From: JAENVU01 sp963765075
GTDB lineage: Bacteria > Actinomycetota > Acidimicrobiia > IMCC26256 > JAENVU01
DNA: 64,000 bases
Direction of reading: 5' to 3'
Assembly: GCA_963765075.1 (NCBI GenBank)
Contig: CAVXVA010000001.1
Location: 886,952 to 950,951 of the forward strand
Below, one piece after another: positions 1 to 8,448 of this stretch (position 1 is the first letter of the stretch; every line of letters begins with the position of its first letter). The translations under genes and the position numbers were made by a program. The notes beneath the pieces are model-generated. The model searched no databases. It was not told the origin of the DNA and saw only the letters and a program-made list of their open reading frames with translations.

Positions 1-54
1 ATGGCCGTGCAGAGCGCGATCCCGGTACGAGTCAGCGCAGTCGGAGCCGATTGA
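1..54 (+). other. Possible 3' end of an upstream gene
   Basis: The first reading frame is open from the window edge to a TGA and would encode a tail ending in VGAD. The stop lies 34 bases before the alcohol dehydrogenase start, a spacing typical of an operon. The fragment is too short to assign to a family and could be chance. Confidence 0.2.
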
Positions 55-88
55 TGCCGAAGTCCGCAGTCACGGTGAGGAGGCCCCG

Positions 89-1147
89 GTGCTGGCAGCA
101 GTGATCACCGGCGCACGCCGACTCGAACTCCGTGAGTTCGCCGAACCAGTCCCCTTCGCCGGCGGAGTGGTCGTGGAGGTCTCGTTCTGTGGCATCTGCG
201 GGACCGACCTCGGCGCATATTCCTCCGGGCGCCCATACCGCCCCGCGTTGTGTGGCCATGAGTGGACCGGGACCATCGCGAGCATCGGTATCGGAGTGGA
301 TCAGGTCAGCGAGGGTGACCGCGTCGTGGTCGGTCTCCCCACACCCTGCGGGCAGTGTGGCGAATGTCGGGCCGGTCGCGCCGATCATTGCCGCACGGTC
401 GTGGCGATGCTCCATGGCCGCGACCCGGCCGCGCCGGCCCATGGGGGCTTCGCTCCCCGGATCGCAGTGCCGGTCGCCCGAGTCGTCGCGGCCCATCCCG
501 GCCTCGACGACGAGACCCTCGCCCAGGTCGAGCCGGTCTCGATCTGCCTGCACGCGGTCGAGCGGAGCGGCCTGATCGCGGGCGACACGGTCGCCGTGCT
601 CGGCGCCGGCCCCGTCGGGCTCACGACCGCGCAATGCGCCGCCGCCATGGGTGCCGCGCGGGTCATCGTCATCGAACCCGATGACGAACGACGCGCGCTC
701 GCGGTTCGGCTCGGTGCCCGCGGCCCGGTCCCGGTCCTCGCGGGGGCGGTCGCTTCGGCCCGCGACCTCGTCGACGAGCACACCGCCGGCCTTGGGGTGG
801 ATGTGGTGTTCGACTGCGTCGGGGGCGGCGATGCGCTCGCCGACAGCGTCGGACTGACACGCCGCGGTGGCACGGTCTGCATCGTCGGGCTCGCCCACGG
901 TCCCGCGGTGTTCGAACCCGCAGACTGGCTCCGCAAGGAGATCACGGTGACCACGACGATGGGGTACGTGCGCCGCAACATCGAGGCGGCCATGCAGCTC
1001 CTGGTCGACGGTCGCGTGCGCGTCGCGGACCTGCACACGTCCACGACTCGTCTCGATGCCCTCCCCGAAGTCTTCGAGCAACTCACGACGGCCGGGAACG
1101 GCCAGCTCAAGGTGCTCGTCAACCCCAACTGGAGTTCCAACCCATGA
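89..1147 (+). CDS. Zinc-dependent medium-chain alcohol dehydrogenase
   Basis: This 352-residue protein is a medium-chain dehydrogenase/reductase that would oxidise an alcohol or polyol with NAD(P). The N-terminal GroES-like domain has the catalytic zinc ligands in CGICGTD (Cys37) and GHEW (His57, Glu58), and the structural zinc cysteines in PCGQCGECRAG near residue 90. The Rossmann domain begins with VLGAGPVG near residue 168, followed by an acidic residue at the end of the second strand (VIEPDD). The GTG start is chosen because a strong GAGGAGG site sits five bases upstream, although the frame stays open to the window edge. It overlaps the DUF35 gene by four bases, so it probably feeds the acyl-CoA catabolic operon that follows. 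The substrate cannot be read from sequence. Confidence 0.9.
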   Translation: MLAAVITGARRLELREFAEPVPFAGGVVVEVSFCGICGTDLGAYSSGRPYRPALCGHEWTGTIASIGIGVDQVSEGDRVVVGLPTPCGQCGECRAGRADHCRTVVAMLHGRDPAAPAHGGFAPRIAVPVARVVAAHPGLDDETLAQVEPVSICLHAVERSGLIAGDTVAVLGAGPVGLTTAQCAAAMGAARVIVIEPDDERRALAVRLGARGPVPVLAGAVASARDLVDEHTAGLGVDVVFDCVGGGDALADSVGLTRRGGTVCIVGLAHGPAVFEPADWLRKEITVTTTMGYVRRNIEAAMQLLVDGRVRVADLHTSTTRLDALPEVFEQLTTAGNGQLKVLVNPNWSSNP

Positions 1148-1623
1148 CATCCATCCTGCCCGTTGCCGACGGCCTGTTCACCTGGCCGAGCGATCGCCCG
1201 GCCCTGCTCGGCGGTCGGTGCACCGCGTGCGGCAATCACACCTTTCCCGCCCAGGACGGTTGTCCCAAGTGTTCCGGCGCCGATACCGAAACTGTCGAAC
1301 TGGCGCGCCGGGGCACCCTCTGGACCTGGACGGTGCAGGCCTTCCCACCCAAGTCACCGCCGTACGCGGGCAACCCAGATCCCGCGACCTTCCAGCCATT
1401 CGGCGTGGGGTATGTCGACCTCGACGGCAAGCTGTTGGTCGAGACCCGGCTGACCATTGCCGATGCCGATGAGCTGGAAATCGGCATGGAACTCGAACTG
1501 GTCATCGAACCGCTCTATATCGACGACAACGGGAACCAAGTCGTCACCTTCGCGTTCGGACCGGTCGGTGCGGAAGCCACAACCGGTGGAGCCGCCACCT
1601 CGACGGAAATGAGCACCTCATGA
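1144..1623 (+). CDS. Zn-ribbon/OB-fold protein (DUF35), thiolase partner
   Basis: This 159-residue protein has the two-part DUF35 layout: an N-terminal rubredoxin-like zinc ribbon (CTACGN and CPKC near residues 24-41) followed by an OB-fold. Proteins of this family sit beside SCP-x-type thiolases and form complexes with them, probably helping to bind or channel acyl-CoA; in steroid side-chain aldolases the DUF35 partner is needed for activity. Here it is coupled by ATGA overlaps to the dehydrogenase before it and to the thiolase after it, which supports that role. It has no catalytic motif of its own. Confidence 0.9.
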   Translation: MTSILPVADGLFTWPSDRPALLGGRCTACGNHTFPAQDGCPKCSGADTETVELARRGTLWTWTVQAFPPKSPPYAGNPDPATFQPFGVGYVDLDGKLLVETRLTIADADELEIGMELELVIEPLYIDDNGNQVVTFAFGPVGAEATTGGAATSTEMSTS

Positions 1624-2768
1624 GCGACGACGTCGCGATCATCGGCATCGGCATGCATCCGTTCGGACGGCACCCGGGAGTCGAGGGGATCGATCAAGGG
1701 GTGGTGGCAGTGCGGCGGGCGCTCGTCGACGCCGGGCTCCAATGGAGCGACGTCGAGTTCGCGTTCGGCGGGAGCCAAGCCGCCGGCGCCGCCGACGTGA
1801 TGGTGTCCAAGCTCGGGTTGACCGGCCTGCAGTTCATCAATGTCTCCAACGGCTGCGCGACGGGAGGTTCCGCGTTGTTCTCGGCCTACAACTCCATCCG
1901 CGCCGGGATGTTCGACATCGGCATGGCAGTCGGTTTCGACAAGCACGAGCGGGGCGCGTTTCGAGTCGACCTCAAGGAGAACGGCCTCGAGGAGTGGTAC
2001 GGGGAGTCCGGCCTCGCACTGACGACTCAGTTCTTCGGCATGAAGATCAACCGGTACCTGCACGACTACGACATCAGCATCGACACGCTGGCGCGGGTCG
2101 CGAACAAGGCGAGCCGCAACGGCGCGGCGAACCCGATGGCGTGGCGCCAGAAGGAACTCTCGACCGACGAGATCCAGGCGTCGCCGATGGTGGCCTGGCC
2201 ACTGACCCAGTACATGTTCTGCTCGCCGGCCGAGGGCGGCGTGGCCTTGATCCTCTGCCGGGGTGACCGCGCTCGCGAGTTCACCGACACGCCGATCTTC
2301 CTCCGGGCCGCCGCCGTGCGCTCACGCCGCTTCGGCTCCTTCGAGGTGATGGCGCCACATCTCGCGACCGAGCGCGGCGACGGGCCGACCATCGACGCGT
2401 CCAAGGCCGCCTTCGAGATGGCAGGGATCGGCCCGGACGACATCGACCTCGCCCAACTCCAGGACACCGAGGTCGGCGCGGAGATCATGCACATGGCGGA
2501 GAACGGTTTCTGCGAGCACGGCGAACAAGAACAGATGATCCGTGACGGTGACACCGAGATCGGCGGTCGATTCCCGGTGAACACCGATGGCGGCTGCCTC
2601 GCCAACGGCGAGCCGGTAGGCGCCACCGGCCTCCGGCAGGTCTACGAGAATGTGGTGCAGCTCCGAGGCACCGGCGGGGCCCGTCAGGTGGCCGGAAACC
2701 CTCGGGTCGCGTACACGCACGTCTACGGTTCGCCGGGCATCTCCAGCGTCACGATTCTGAGTCGCTGA
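1620..2768 (+). CDS. SCP-x-type thiolase / lipid-transfer-like acyltransferase
   Basis: This 382-residue protein belongs to the thiolase superfamily branch related to sterol carrier protein X. Such enzymes cleave or condense CoA thioesters, or act as retro-aldolases when paired with DUF35 proteins. NVSNGCATGG holds the nucleophilic cysteine near residue 79, and the C-terminal HVYGSPG segment replaces the usual CGG motif of degradative thiolases, as in many SCP-x-like members. Length is normal for the short SCP-x thiolases that lack the SCP2 domain. It is ATGA-coupled to the DUF35 gene, so the two are probably made as a complex. Thiolytic and aldolytic functions cannot be separated by sequence alone. 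Confidence 0.88.
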   Translation: MSDDVAIIGIGMHPFGRHPGVEGIDQGVVAVRRALVDAGLQWSDVEFAFGGSQAAGAADVMVSKLGLTGLQFINVSNGCATGGSALFSAYNSIRAGMFDIGMAVGFDKHERGAFRVDLKENGLEEWYGESGLALTTQFFGMKINRYLHDYDISIDTLARVANKASRNGAANPMAWRQKELSTDEIQASPMVAWPLTQYMFCSPAEGGVALILCRGDRAREFTDTPIFLRAAAVRSRRFGSFEVMAPHLATERGDGPTIDASKAAFEMAGIGPDDIDLAQLQDTEVGAEIMHMAENGFCEHGEQEQMIRDGDTEIGGRFPVNTDGGCLANGEPVGATGLRQVYENVVQLRGTGGARQVAGNPRVAYTHVYGSPGISSVTILSR

Positions 2769-2770
2769 CC

Positions 2771-3475
2771 ATGACCCGCGTTCGATCCGTCGATCTGGGC
2801 AGCTCGTTCCTGGCTCACCTGGATGGGGTATGCGAGTTGCTGCTCGTGCGGCACGGCGAGCAACAACTGCGAACCAACATGGCGATGGCCGACGCCGTGG
2901 ATGCCCCGCTCTCGGACCTCGGCCGGCGCCAGGCCGAGGCCGTGGCCCGACGCCTGGCCGCGGTCGGAGTAGATGCCGTGTACAGCTCGACGATGGATCG
3001 GGCTCGCAGCACGGCACGCGCGATCGCCGCGCCGCACGCGCTGGAAGTGAGCGAGGTGGCCGAGTTGGTCGAGATCGACTTGTGGCGCGACCTGCCCCAA
3101 CACGAAGGCTTGCTCGATGCGCTCGACCGGGATGAACTGCGCCGGATCATGCGCGAAGGAAATCGGACCCAGCGGTGGGACGCCTACCCGTACGCGGAAC
3201 CGAGCAAGGAGTTCCGGGCCCGCATCGTCGACGCCATCGACGGCATCGTCGAACGCCACGAGGGAGATCGAGTCGTGGTGGCCTGCCACAGTGGGGTCAT
3301 CAACGGATACCTTGCCCATGTCATGGCGTCATCGCTCGACACCCCGTGCACGCTGCACCACACGTCAGTGAGCACGGTGCGGGCGATGGGAGATCAGCGC
3401 CGGGTGGTCCAGGTCAACGACTTCGACCATGTCCGGTCCTTCCAAGACCGACTCGACCCGATCAACGCCCTCTGA
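2771..3475 (+). CDS. Histidine phosphatase family protein
   Basis: This 234-residue protein belongs to the phosphoglycerate-mutase-like histidine phosphatases. The phosphoacceptor motif is LLVRHGE with His28; STMDRARSTA follows, and the second catalytic histidine is in VVACHSGV. The first 20 or so residues lie outside the fold and might mean a later start, but the ATG two bases after the thiolase stop is the natural choice in this tightly packed operon. The substrate is unknown; stand-alone members act on sugar phosphates, nucleotides or cofactor phosphates. The acyl-CoA neighbours do not predict a specific substrate. Confidence 0.85.
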   Translation: MTRVRSVDLGSSFLAHLDGVCELLLVRHGEQQLRTNMAMADAVDAPLSDLGRRQAEAVARRLAAVGVDAVYSSTMDRARSTARAIAAPHALEVSEVAELVEIDLWRDLPQHEGLLDALDRDELRRIMREGNRTQRWDAYPYAEPSKEFRARIVDAIDGIVERHEGDRVVVACHSGVINGYLAHVMASSLDTPCTLHHTSVSTVRAMGDQRRVVQVNDFDHVRSFQDRLDPINAL

Positions 3476-3478
3476 TCG

Positions 3479-5023
3479 ATGCCCACCTTCTCCGCAGATC
3501 TGGCCCGCAGTCGACCCGACGAACCGGCGCTGGTCGACGGCGACCGAGCACTCGGCTGGGCGGAAGTCGATTCGATCCTCAACCGGGTCGCGAATGCAAT
3601 GCTCGGCACCGACCTGGGGTCCGAACATCGAATCGCCGTCTTCGCCGAGAACGCGGCGGAGACCGCGCTCGCCCACTTGGGCGGTCTGCTCGGTGGTGCG
3701 TCGAGCGTCCCGGTCAACTTCCACCTGACGGCGGACGAGACCGCCTACATCCTCGACGACTCCCAGACCGCCGTGCTCTTCGTTGGTCCCGAGACTGCGC
3801 AGCGGGGTCTCGACGCGGCGCGGCTCGCCGGCGTCACGACCGTGGTGGGTTGGGGACGCGATCTGCCCGACGGCGTGACGCCGTGGGCCGACTGGCTCGC
3901 CCGCTCCTCGGACGAAGATCCCCCCGAGGACGTCCGACCGCGTCCGAACCTGCTGTACACCTCGGGGACAACCGGTCGACCCAAAGGCACCGATCTGCCG
4001 CCCACGATGTTCGCCGGCGGCGACACCATGACCGAGCACCTCGAGGCGCTCAAGACCGCTCGATTCGTCGAGTACGGCCCCCACCTCGTGGTCGGGCCGA
4101 TGTACCACACGGGTCCGTTGTCCGGGATGCGGATCCTGGTGGCCGGCACACCGTCGGTCATCTTGGGTCGGTTCGACGCGGAGGCGACGCTCGCGGCAAT
4201 CGATCGACATCGCACGCGCAGTGCGGTGATGGTGCCGACTCACTTCGTTCGCCTGCTGGCCCTCCCTCCCGAGGTACGGGATCGCTACGACGTGTCGTCG
4301 ATGGAGTACGTCGCCCACACCGGAGCCAGCTGCCCGCTGGAGGTGAAGCGGGCGATGATCGATTGGTGGGGGCCCGTGTTCCTCGAGGCCTACGGCGCCA
4401 GCGAGGTGGGCACCACCTGCTCGATCGACAGCCACGAATGGCTGGCTCATCCCGGATCGGTGGGTCAGGCGGATCCTCCCTTCGCAGCATTGATCGTGGA
4501 CGAATCCGGACGAGAGCTTCCGCCGGGAGAGGAAGGTCGGCTGTACTTCCGTGACGCCTCCGGGCGGGGCGTCGTGTACCACAACGACCCGGTGAAATCG
4601 GCCGAGGCTCACCTCGCGCCCGGCGTCTTCACCCTCGGCGAGATGGCCCGGATGGACGCCGAGGGCTACGTCTACATCACGGACCGATTCTCCGACACCG
4701 TCGTCTCGGGTGGCGTCAATCTCTATCCGGCCGAGGCGGAGAACGTGCTCATCGAGCACCCCGCAGTCGTCGACATCGCCTGCATCGGAATCCCCGACGC
4801 CGAGATGGGTGAGTCACTCCACGCGCTGGTCATCCTGGTGGCGGGCACCGAACCCAACGGCGACGAACTCATCCGCTGGTGTCGGGAACGCCTCTCCGCG
4901 TTCAAGTGCCCGCGTTCGGTGGAGTTCGTCGACGACCTGGGCCGCAACGCGATGGGCAAGATCAGTCGGCGGGCGCTCCGTGCCCCCTACTGGGACCGCG
5001 GCGGCTCCGAGGCAAAGAACTAA
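3479..5023 (+). CDS. AMP-binding acyl-CoA synthetase/ligase
   Basis: This 514-residue enzyme belongs to the ANL superfamily and would activate a carboxylic acid with ATP and CoA through an acyl-adenylate. LYTSGTTGRPKG is the P-loop near residues 160-171, YGASEVG is motif A5, TDRFSDTVVSGGVNLYP is the hinge and A8 region, and the catalytic lysine is in GKISRRALR near the C terminus. It starts three bases after the phosphatase gene and closes the first operon. Together with the dehydrogenase, thiolase and DUF35 protein it suggests side-chain or medium-chain acid degradation. Its stop codon lies inside an 18-bp palindrome that may be an operator for the next gene. Confidence 0.93.
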   Translation: MPTFSADLARSRPDEPALVDGDRALGWAEVDSILNRVANAMLGTDLGSEHRIAVFAENAAETALAHLGGLLGGASSVPVNFHLTADETAYILDDSQTAVLFVGPETAQRGLDAARLAGVTTVVGWGRDLPDGVTPWADWLARSSDEDPPEDVRPRPNLLYTSGTTGRPKGTDLPPTMFAGGDTMTEHLEALKTARFVEYGPHLVVGPMYHTGPLSGMRILVAGTPSVILGRFDAEATLAAIDRHRTRSAVMVPTHFVRLLALPPEVRDRYDVSSMEYVAHTGASCPLEVKRAMIDWWGPVFLEAYGASEVGTTCSIDSHEWLAHPGSVGQADPPFAALIVDESGRELPPGEEGRLYFRDASGRGVVYHNDPVKSAEAHLAPGVFTLGEMARMDAEGYVYITDRFSDTVVSGGVNLYPAEAENVLIEHPAVVDIACIGIPDAEMGESLHALVILVAGTEPNGDELIRWCRERLSAFKCPRSVEFVDDLGRNAMGKISRRALRAPYWDRGGSEAKN

Positions 5024-5036
5024 CCGCGCGGTTAGT
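5019..5036. promoter_or_regulatory. 18-bp perfect palindrome, candidate TetR-type operator
   Basis: ACTAACCGCGCGGTTAGT reads identically on both strands. It covers the stop codon of the ligase gene and lies about 43 bases before the SDR start. Perfect palindromes of this size and base pattern are typical of TetR-family repressor sites in actinobacterial lipid genes. No TetR gene is present in the window, so the cognate regulator would be elsewhere. Its role is inferred. Confidence 0.55.
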
Positions 5037-5065
5037 ATTCGCGTTTTCGTCAGCCGAAAGCGAAT
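5037..5065 (+). promoter_or_regulatory. Hairpin in the leader of the SDR gene
   Basis: Directly after the palindrome, ATTCGC pairs with GCGAAT and TTTCG pairs with CGAAA around a TCAGC loop, with a two-base bulge on the left arm. There is no T-run, so an intrinsic terminator is unlikely. It may be part of the operator region or affect translation of the SDR, whose start lies 14 bases downstream. Confidence 0.35.
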
Positions 5066-5078
5066 ACAGGGGGCATCA

Positions 5079-5858
5079 ATGGGACAGCTCGACGGACGGG
5101 TGGCCTGTGTCACGGGCGGGACCCGCGGCATCGGACGCGCAGTGGCGGAGGCCTTTCTCCGAGAAGGAGCCAAGGTCGTCGTCAACGGCAAGGACCCGGC
5201 CAAAGGAGCAACGGCCGTCGCAGAAATGGGCGGCGGAGCCAACATTCACTTCATTGCCGGCGATGTCACCGAGCGGGCGGATTGCGAAGCGTTGATCCAA
5301 GGCACGGTCGATCACTTCGGGCGGATCGACATCCTTCACGCCAACGCCGGCGGTGCGGTCGGTCCCGGCCCGATCGCCGAGATGTCCGATGAGTCGATGG
5401 CCGACACGATGCAATGGAACTTCTGGCACACCTTCTGGACCATGCGGGCAGCACTGGGTCACATGATTCCGCAGGGTTCGGGCCGGATCATCGCGACCTC
5501 GTCGGTGGAGAGCAAGCGCGGCACGCCGGGTCTGGCCGGCTACGCCACCTCGAAGGCGGCCATCAACGCGCTCGTCAAGACCGCGGCGCAGGAGGTCGGA
5601 ACGCTCGGCATCACCGTGAACTCGGTGTGCCCGGGGGCGATCGAGACCGATTCCATGCGCGACGCCGCCCCCGCCGCGGCGGAGGCGATGGGGATGACGT
5701 ACGAGGAGCTGAAAGCGATGTTCGCGGAGGGATCCGCGATCAAGCGGCTCAACGAGGTGGGCGAGGTCGCCGCGGTGGCGGTGTTGCTCGCTTCGGATGC
5801 CGGCGCCGGCATCACCGGGACCAACCTGTCGATCGACGGCGGCACTTCTCCGTTCTGA
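5079..5858 (+). CDS. SDR family NAD(P)-dependent oxidoreductase
   Basis: This 259-residue protein is a classical short-chain dehydrogenase/reductase. The cofactor motif TGGTRGIG lies near residues 11-18, HANAGG is the NNAG-like stretch, and the catalytic Ser and YxxxK are in TSSVES and GYATSKAA. The C terminus GTNLSIDGGTSPF is typical of FabG-like enzymes. The ATG is chosen because an AGGGGG site precedes it and the Rossmann fold starts at once; the frame is open further upstream but that stretch overlaps the ligase gene. It probably oxidises or reduces a hydroxyacyl or ketoacyl intermediate of the same pathway. Its promoter region holds an 18-bp palindrome, so it may start its own transcript. 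Confidence 0.92.
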   Translation: MGQLDGRVACVTGGTRGIGRAVAEAFLREGAKVVVNGKDPAKGATAVAEMGGGANIHFIAGDVTERADCEALIQGTVDHFGRIDILHANAGGAVGPGPIAEMSDESMADTMQWNFWHTFWTMRAALGHMIPQGSGRIIATSSVESKRGTPGLAGYATSKAAINALVKTAAQEVGTLGITVNSVCPGAIETDSMRDAAPAAAEAMGMTYEELKAMFAEGSAIKRLNEVGEVAAVAVLLASDAGAGITGTNLSIDGGTSPF

Positions 5859-5890
5859 CCCTCAGGGACCGAGCATCGGGGACGACGGAC

Positions 5891-7630
5891 ATGCACGACG
5901 GATATCTCACCGACTGGCCGATCAGCGAGCGGTTTCCCCACTACACCCGCGCCAACGCGGGCGAGGTGATGGGCGATCCGGTCAGTCCGCTCGGGTGGAC
6001 CTACGGCTGGGACGGGGCAATGGTCCTCGGAATGCGAGACGGGTGGATCCGCGGCGGGACCCACGAGATCGAGGACTTCGATCCGGACCATCCGGAGACC
6101 TTCGGCATGTTCGGTGGCTACTTCTATCTGAACCTGGCGAGCTGCCGACTCCAGGGAGTGCGCAACCCTGGGGTCACCGTCGAGCAACTCGACATTGCGT
6201 TCTTCGGCGATCACCCCGACGTGCCGCCCTACGTTGCCCATCCCGACGACGAGAAGCCGCATCTCGTCGAGAAGATCGAGGCCAATACCGCGTGGGCGAT
6301 GGCGGCATCAACCTGGCCCGAACTCGACGCGGACAAGGCCGGCGCCGATGCCCTACGGGAAAGTCGAGGGGACCTGAGCGCCGCGACCGACGCCGATCTG
6401 CTTGCCCGCGCCCGGACGATCCGTCCGATGCTCCGTCACCTGTTCGAACAACACGTGATCTCCGGTTCGAGCGCCGCGATCGGCCCGGGGATTCTCGCCG
6501 CCGTCGGCGATGGTATCGGTGATCCCACGATTCCGATGAAGCTGCTCGCCGGCATCGGCGATATCGATTCCGCGTTGCCGAGTCACGCGCTCTGGGAAAT
6601 GTCGCGCGCGATCCGCGCCGACAATGAGCTGACCGCTGCTTTCGATGCCGGCCTGGACGGCGTCCTCGAACGCGTCGCCGGCATCGACTCCGACGCTGCT
6701 CGTTCGCTGCTCGCCGATTGGGACTCGTTCATCGCGGCGTTCGGTTCGCGGGGCCCCAACGAGTGGGACATCCACGGAACCAGCTGGGAGACCGAACCGG
6801 CACTCCCACTCGCCGCGCTGGACCGGGTGAGGTTCCAATCCGACGACGAGTCGCCCGCACGTCGGCATGCCGCGATCGCAGCCCAACGCGAGCAGATGAC
6901 CGACGAAGTACGAGCGAAGGTGGCCGGCAACGAGGAGCTCGCCGGCATGCTCGAAGCCGCGCTCGTCGCGGCCAACATGATGGCCTACCGCGAGCGGACC
7001 AAGACCACGATCGTGAAGACCATTCACGAGGCACGAACGGTCTTCCTCGAGCTGGGACGTCGCCACGCGGCCGCCGGGAATCTCGCCGATGCCGATCATG
7101 TCTTCATGCTCCTCGAACCCGAGCTCGAGGCATTCGTGGCCGATCCAGGATCCTTTCGCTCGGTGCTCAGCGATCGGGCCGACGACTACGCGGCGCGATG
7201 GGACCTCGTCCCGCCGTTCATCATTCGCGACGGAAACCTGCCACCGACGAGTTCCTGGGAGCGGCGCACCGAGGCCGCGGCCAAGCCCGCGGCGGTCGCG
7301 GGGACCGAACTGGTCGGGATCTCGGGCTCGCCGGGCGTCGTGCGCGGGATCGCCCGCGTCGTGCTCGATCCCGGTGATCCCATGGGGCTCGAACCCGGCA
7401 ACATCCTGGTCGCGCCCTATACCGACCCGTCGTGGACCCCCTTGTTCATGACCGCCGGCGGGGTCGTGGTCGATGTCGGTGGTCAGATCAGCCACGCGGT
7501 GATCGTGTCGCGCGAACTCGGCCTGCCGTGCGTCGTGTCCGCAACCGGTGCGACCGAGGTGATCCCGCAGGGTGCCACCATCGAAGTGAACGGCGACACC
7601 GGCGTCGTCACCGTCGTCGACGTTCCCTGA
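5891..7630 (+). CDS. PEP-utilizing enzyme mobile-domain protein
   Basis: This 579-residue protein ends in a PEP-utilizing (phosphohistidine swivelling) domain: GSPGVVRGIARVV starts it near residue 480, and GGQISHAVIVSRELGLPCV carries the candidate phospho-accepting histidine. The preceding 450 residues resemble the middle region of PEP-synthase or rifampin-phosphotransferase-like proteins, but there is no N-terminal ATP-grasp domain. In complete enzymes the swivelling histidine carries phosphate between an ATP-grasp site and a second active site, so this protein may need a partner or have a different chemistry. It follows the SDR by 32 bases and is probably co-transcribed. Domain identity is clear; substrate and reaction are unknown. 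Confidence 0.8.
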   Translation: MHDGYLTDWPISERFPHYTRANAGEVMGDPVSPLGWTYGWDGAMVLGMRDGWIRGGTHEIEDFDPDHPETFGMFGGYFYLNLASCRLQGVRNPGVTVEQLDIAFFGDHPDVPPYVAHPDDEKPHLVEKIEANTAWAMAASTWPELDADKAGADALRESRGDLSAATDADLLARARTIRPMLRHLFEQHVISGSSAAIGPGILAAVGDGIGDPTIPMKLLAGIGDIDSALPSHALWEMSRAIRADNELTAAFDAGLDGVLERVAGIDSDAARSLLADWDSFIAAFGSRGPNEWDIHGTSWETEPALPLAALDRVRFQSDDESPARRHAAIAAQREQMTDEVRAKVAGNEELAGMLEAALVAANMMAYRERTKTTIVKTIHEARTVFLELGRRHAAAGNLADADHVFMLLEPELEAFVADPGSFRSVLSDRADDYAARWDLVPPFIIRDGNLPPTSSWERRTEAAAKPAAVAGTELVGISGSPGVVRGIARVVLDPGDPMGLEPGNILVAPYTDPSWTPLFMTAGGVVVDVGGQISHAVIVSRELGLPCVVSATGATEVIPQGATIEVNGDTGVVTVVDVP

Positions 7631-7711
7631 TTCGACTTCGACACCGGTTCCGGACGGATTCGATCTCAACGACCCCGAGGTCCGCCGTCACCGGCGGTGA
7701 GTTCGACCGCA

Positions 7712-8374
7712 TCAAGGCCGACCCCACGAGGGCGAGGTCCCGGCCCGGCTTCCCACGCGGCGCGGCGTCAGGGGCTGAGGCGCCCGACGGACCAGCCGGC
7801 GTCGGCGCGGCGAATAGACCACGCGGTCGTGGACCCGATCTGCACCGGCCCGCCAGAACTCGATTCGTTCCGGGGTGATCCGGTAGCCGCCCCAATATGG
7901 GGGCAACGGCACATCGCCGGGGTACTCCGCCTCGGCGGCCGCGAGTTGGGCCTCGAGGGTGGCCCGATCCGGGATCGGCGCGCTCTGACGCGACGCCCAC
8001 GCACCGAGCTGATGACCCCGCGGCCGCTGCGCGAAGTACGCCTCTGATTCGGTGGCGCTGACGCGCTCCGCCGTCCCCTCGATCCGGACCTGCGCGTCGA
8101 GTTGGGCCCAGTAGAGCACCGCGGCGATCGCCGAGTTCTCCGCGAGTTCGTGACCCTTCCGGCTCTCGTAGTTCGTATAGAAGACAAACCCGCGGTCATC
8201 GACGCCACGCAACAACACCACTCGAGCCGACGGATGACCGTCCGGCGTCGCCGTGGCGATGGTCATGGCCGCGGCGCGATCGCCGGTGGCGTCGACCGCG
8301 GCGGCATGCCAGGCCGCGAACTGGGCGAAGGGGTCGGGGTCGACGGTTCGTTCGTCCGGGGGATCGATCGGCAT
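7712..8374 (-). CDS. pdxH: Pyridoxamine 5'-phosphate oxidase, C terminus frameshifted
   Basis: PdxH makes pyridoxal 5'-phosphate from pyridoxine or pyridoxamine phosphate with FMN and oxygen. The sequence shows SARVVLLRGVDDRGFVFYTNYESRKG for FMN binding, QRPRGHQLGAWAS, and RVHDR, which carries the substrate-binding Arg and His. As it stands, the last 48 residues after VVYS do not match the family. Removing one of the two A bases at 7813-7814 (plus strand) restores the usual ending, with a Trp-containing segment and GRLSP, and a stop at 7768-7770, giving a normal 201-residue protein. This is either a sequencing error or a recent frameshift; the active-site residues are unaffected. It is divergent from the VOC gene. 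Confidence 0.88.
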   Translation of the reverse strand: MPIDPPDERTVDPDPFAQFAAWHAAAVDATGDRAAAMTIATATPDGHPSARVVLLRGVDDRGFVFYTNYESRKGHELAENSAIAAVLYWAQLDAQVRIEGTAERVSATESEAYFAQRPRGHQLGAWASRQSAPIPDRATLEAQLAAAEAEYPGDVPLPPYWGGYRITPERIEFWRAGADRVHDRVVYSPRRRRLVRRAPQPLTPRRVGSRAGTSPSWGRP

Positions 8375-8448
8375 CTCTTGACCCTACGCCGTGTGTGAGA
8401 TTGCGGCCCTAGGCGACAGGGGTATCGGATCTGAGCGAGAATCAGGGG

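Noticed and set aside
3175..4759. Long frames on both strands over the ligase gene (459 and 464 codons)
   Set aside because: They are shadows of the acyl-CoA ligase, which has all ANL motifs; the shadow translations have no domain.
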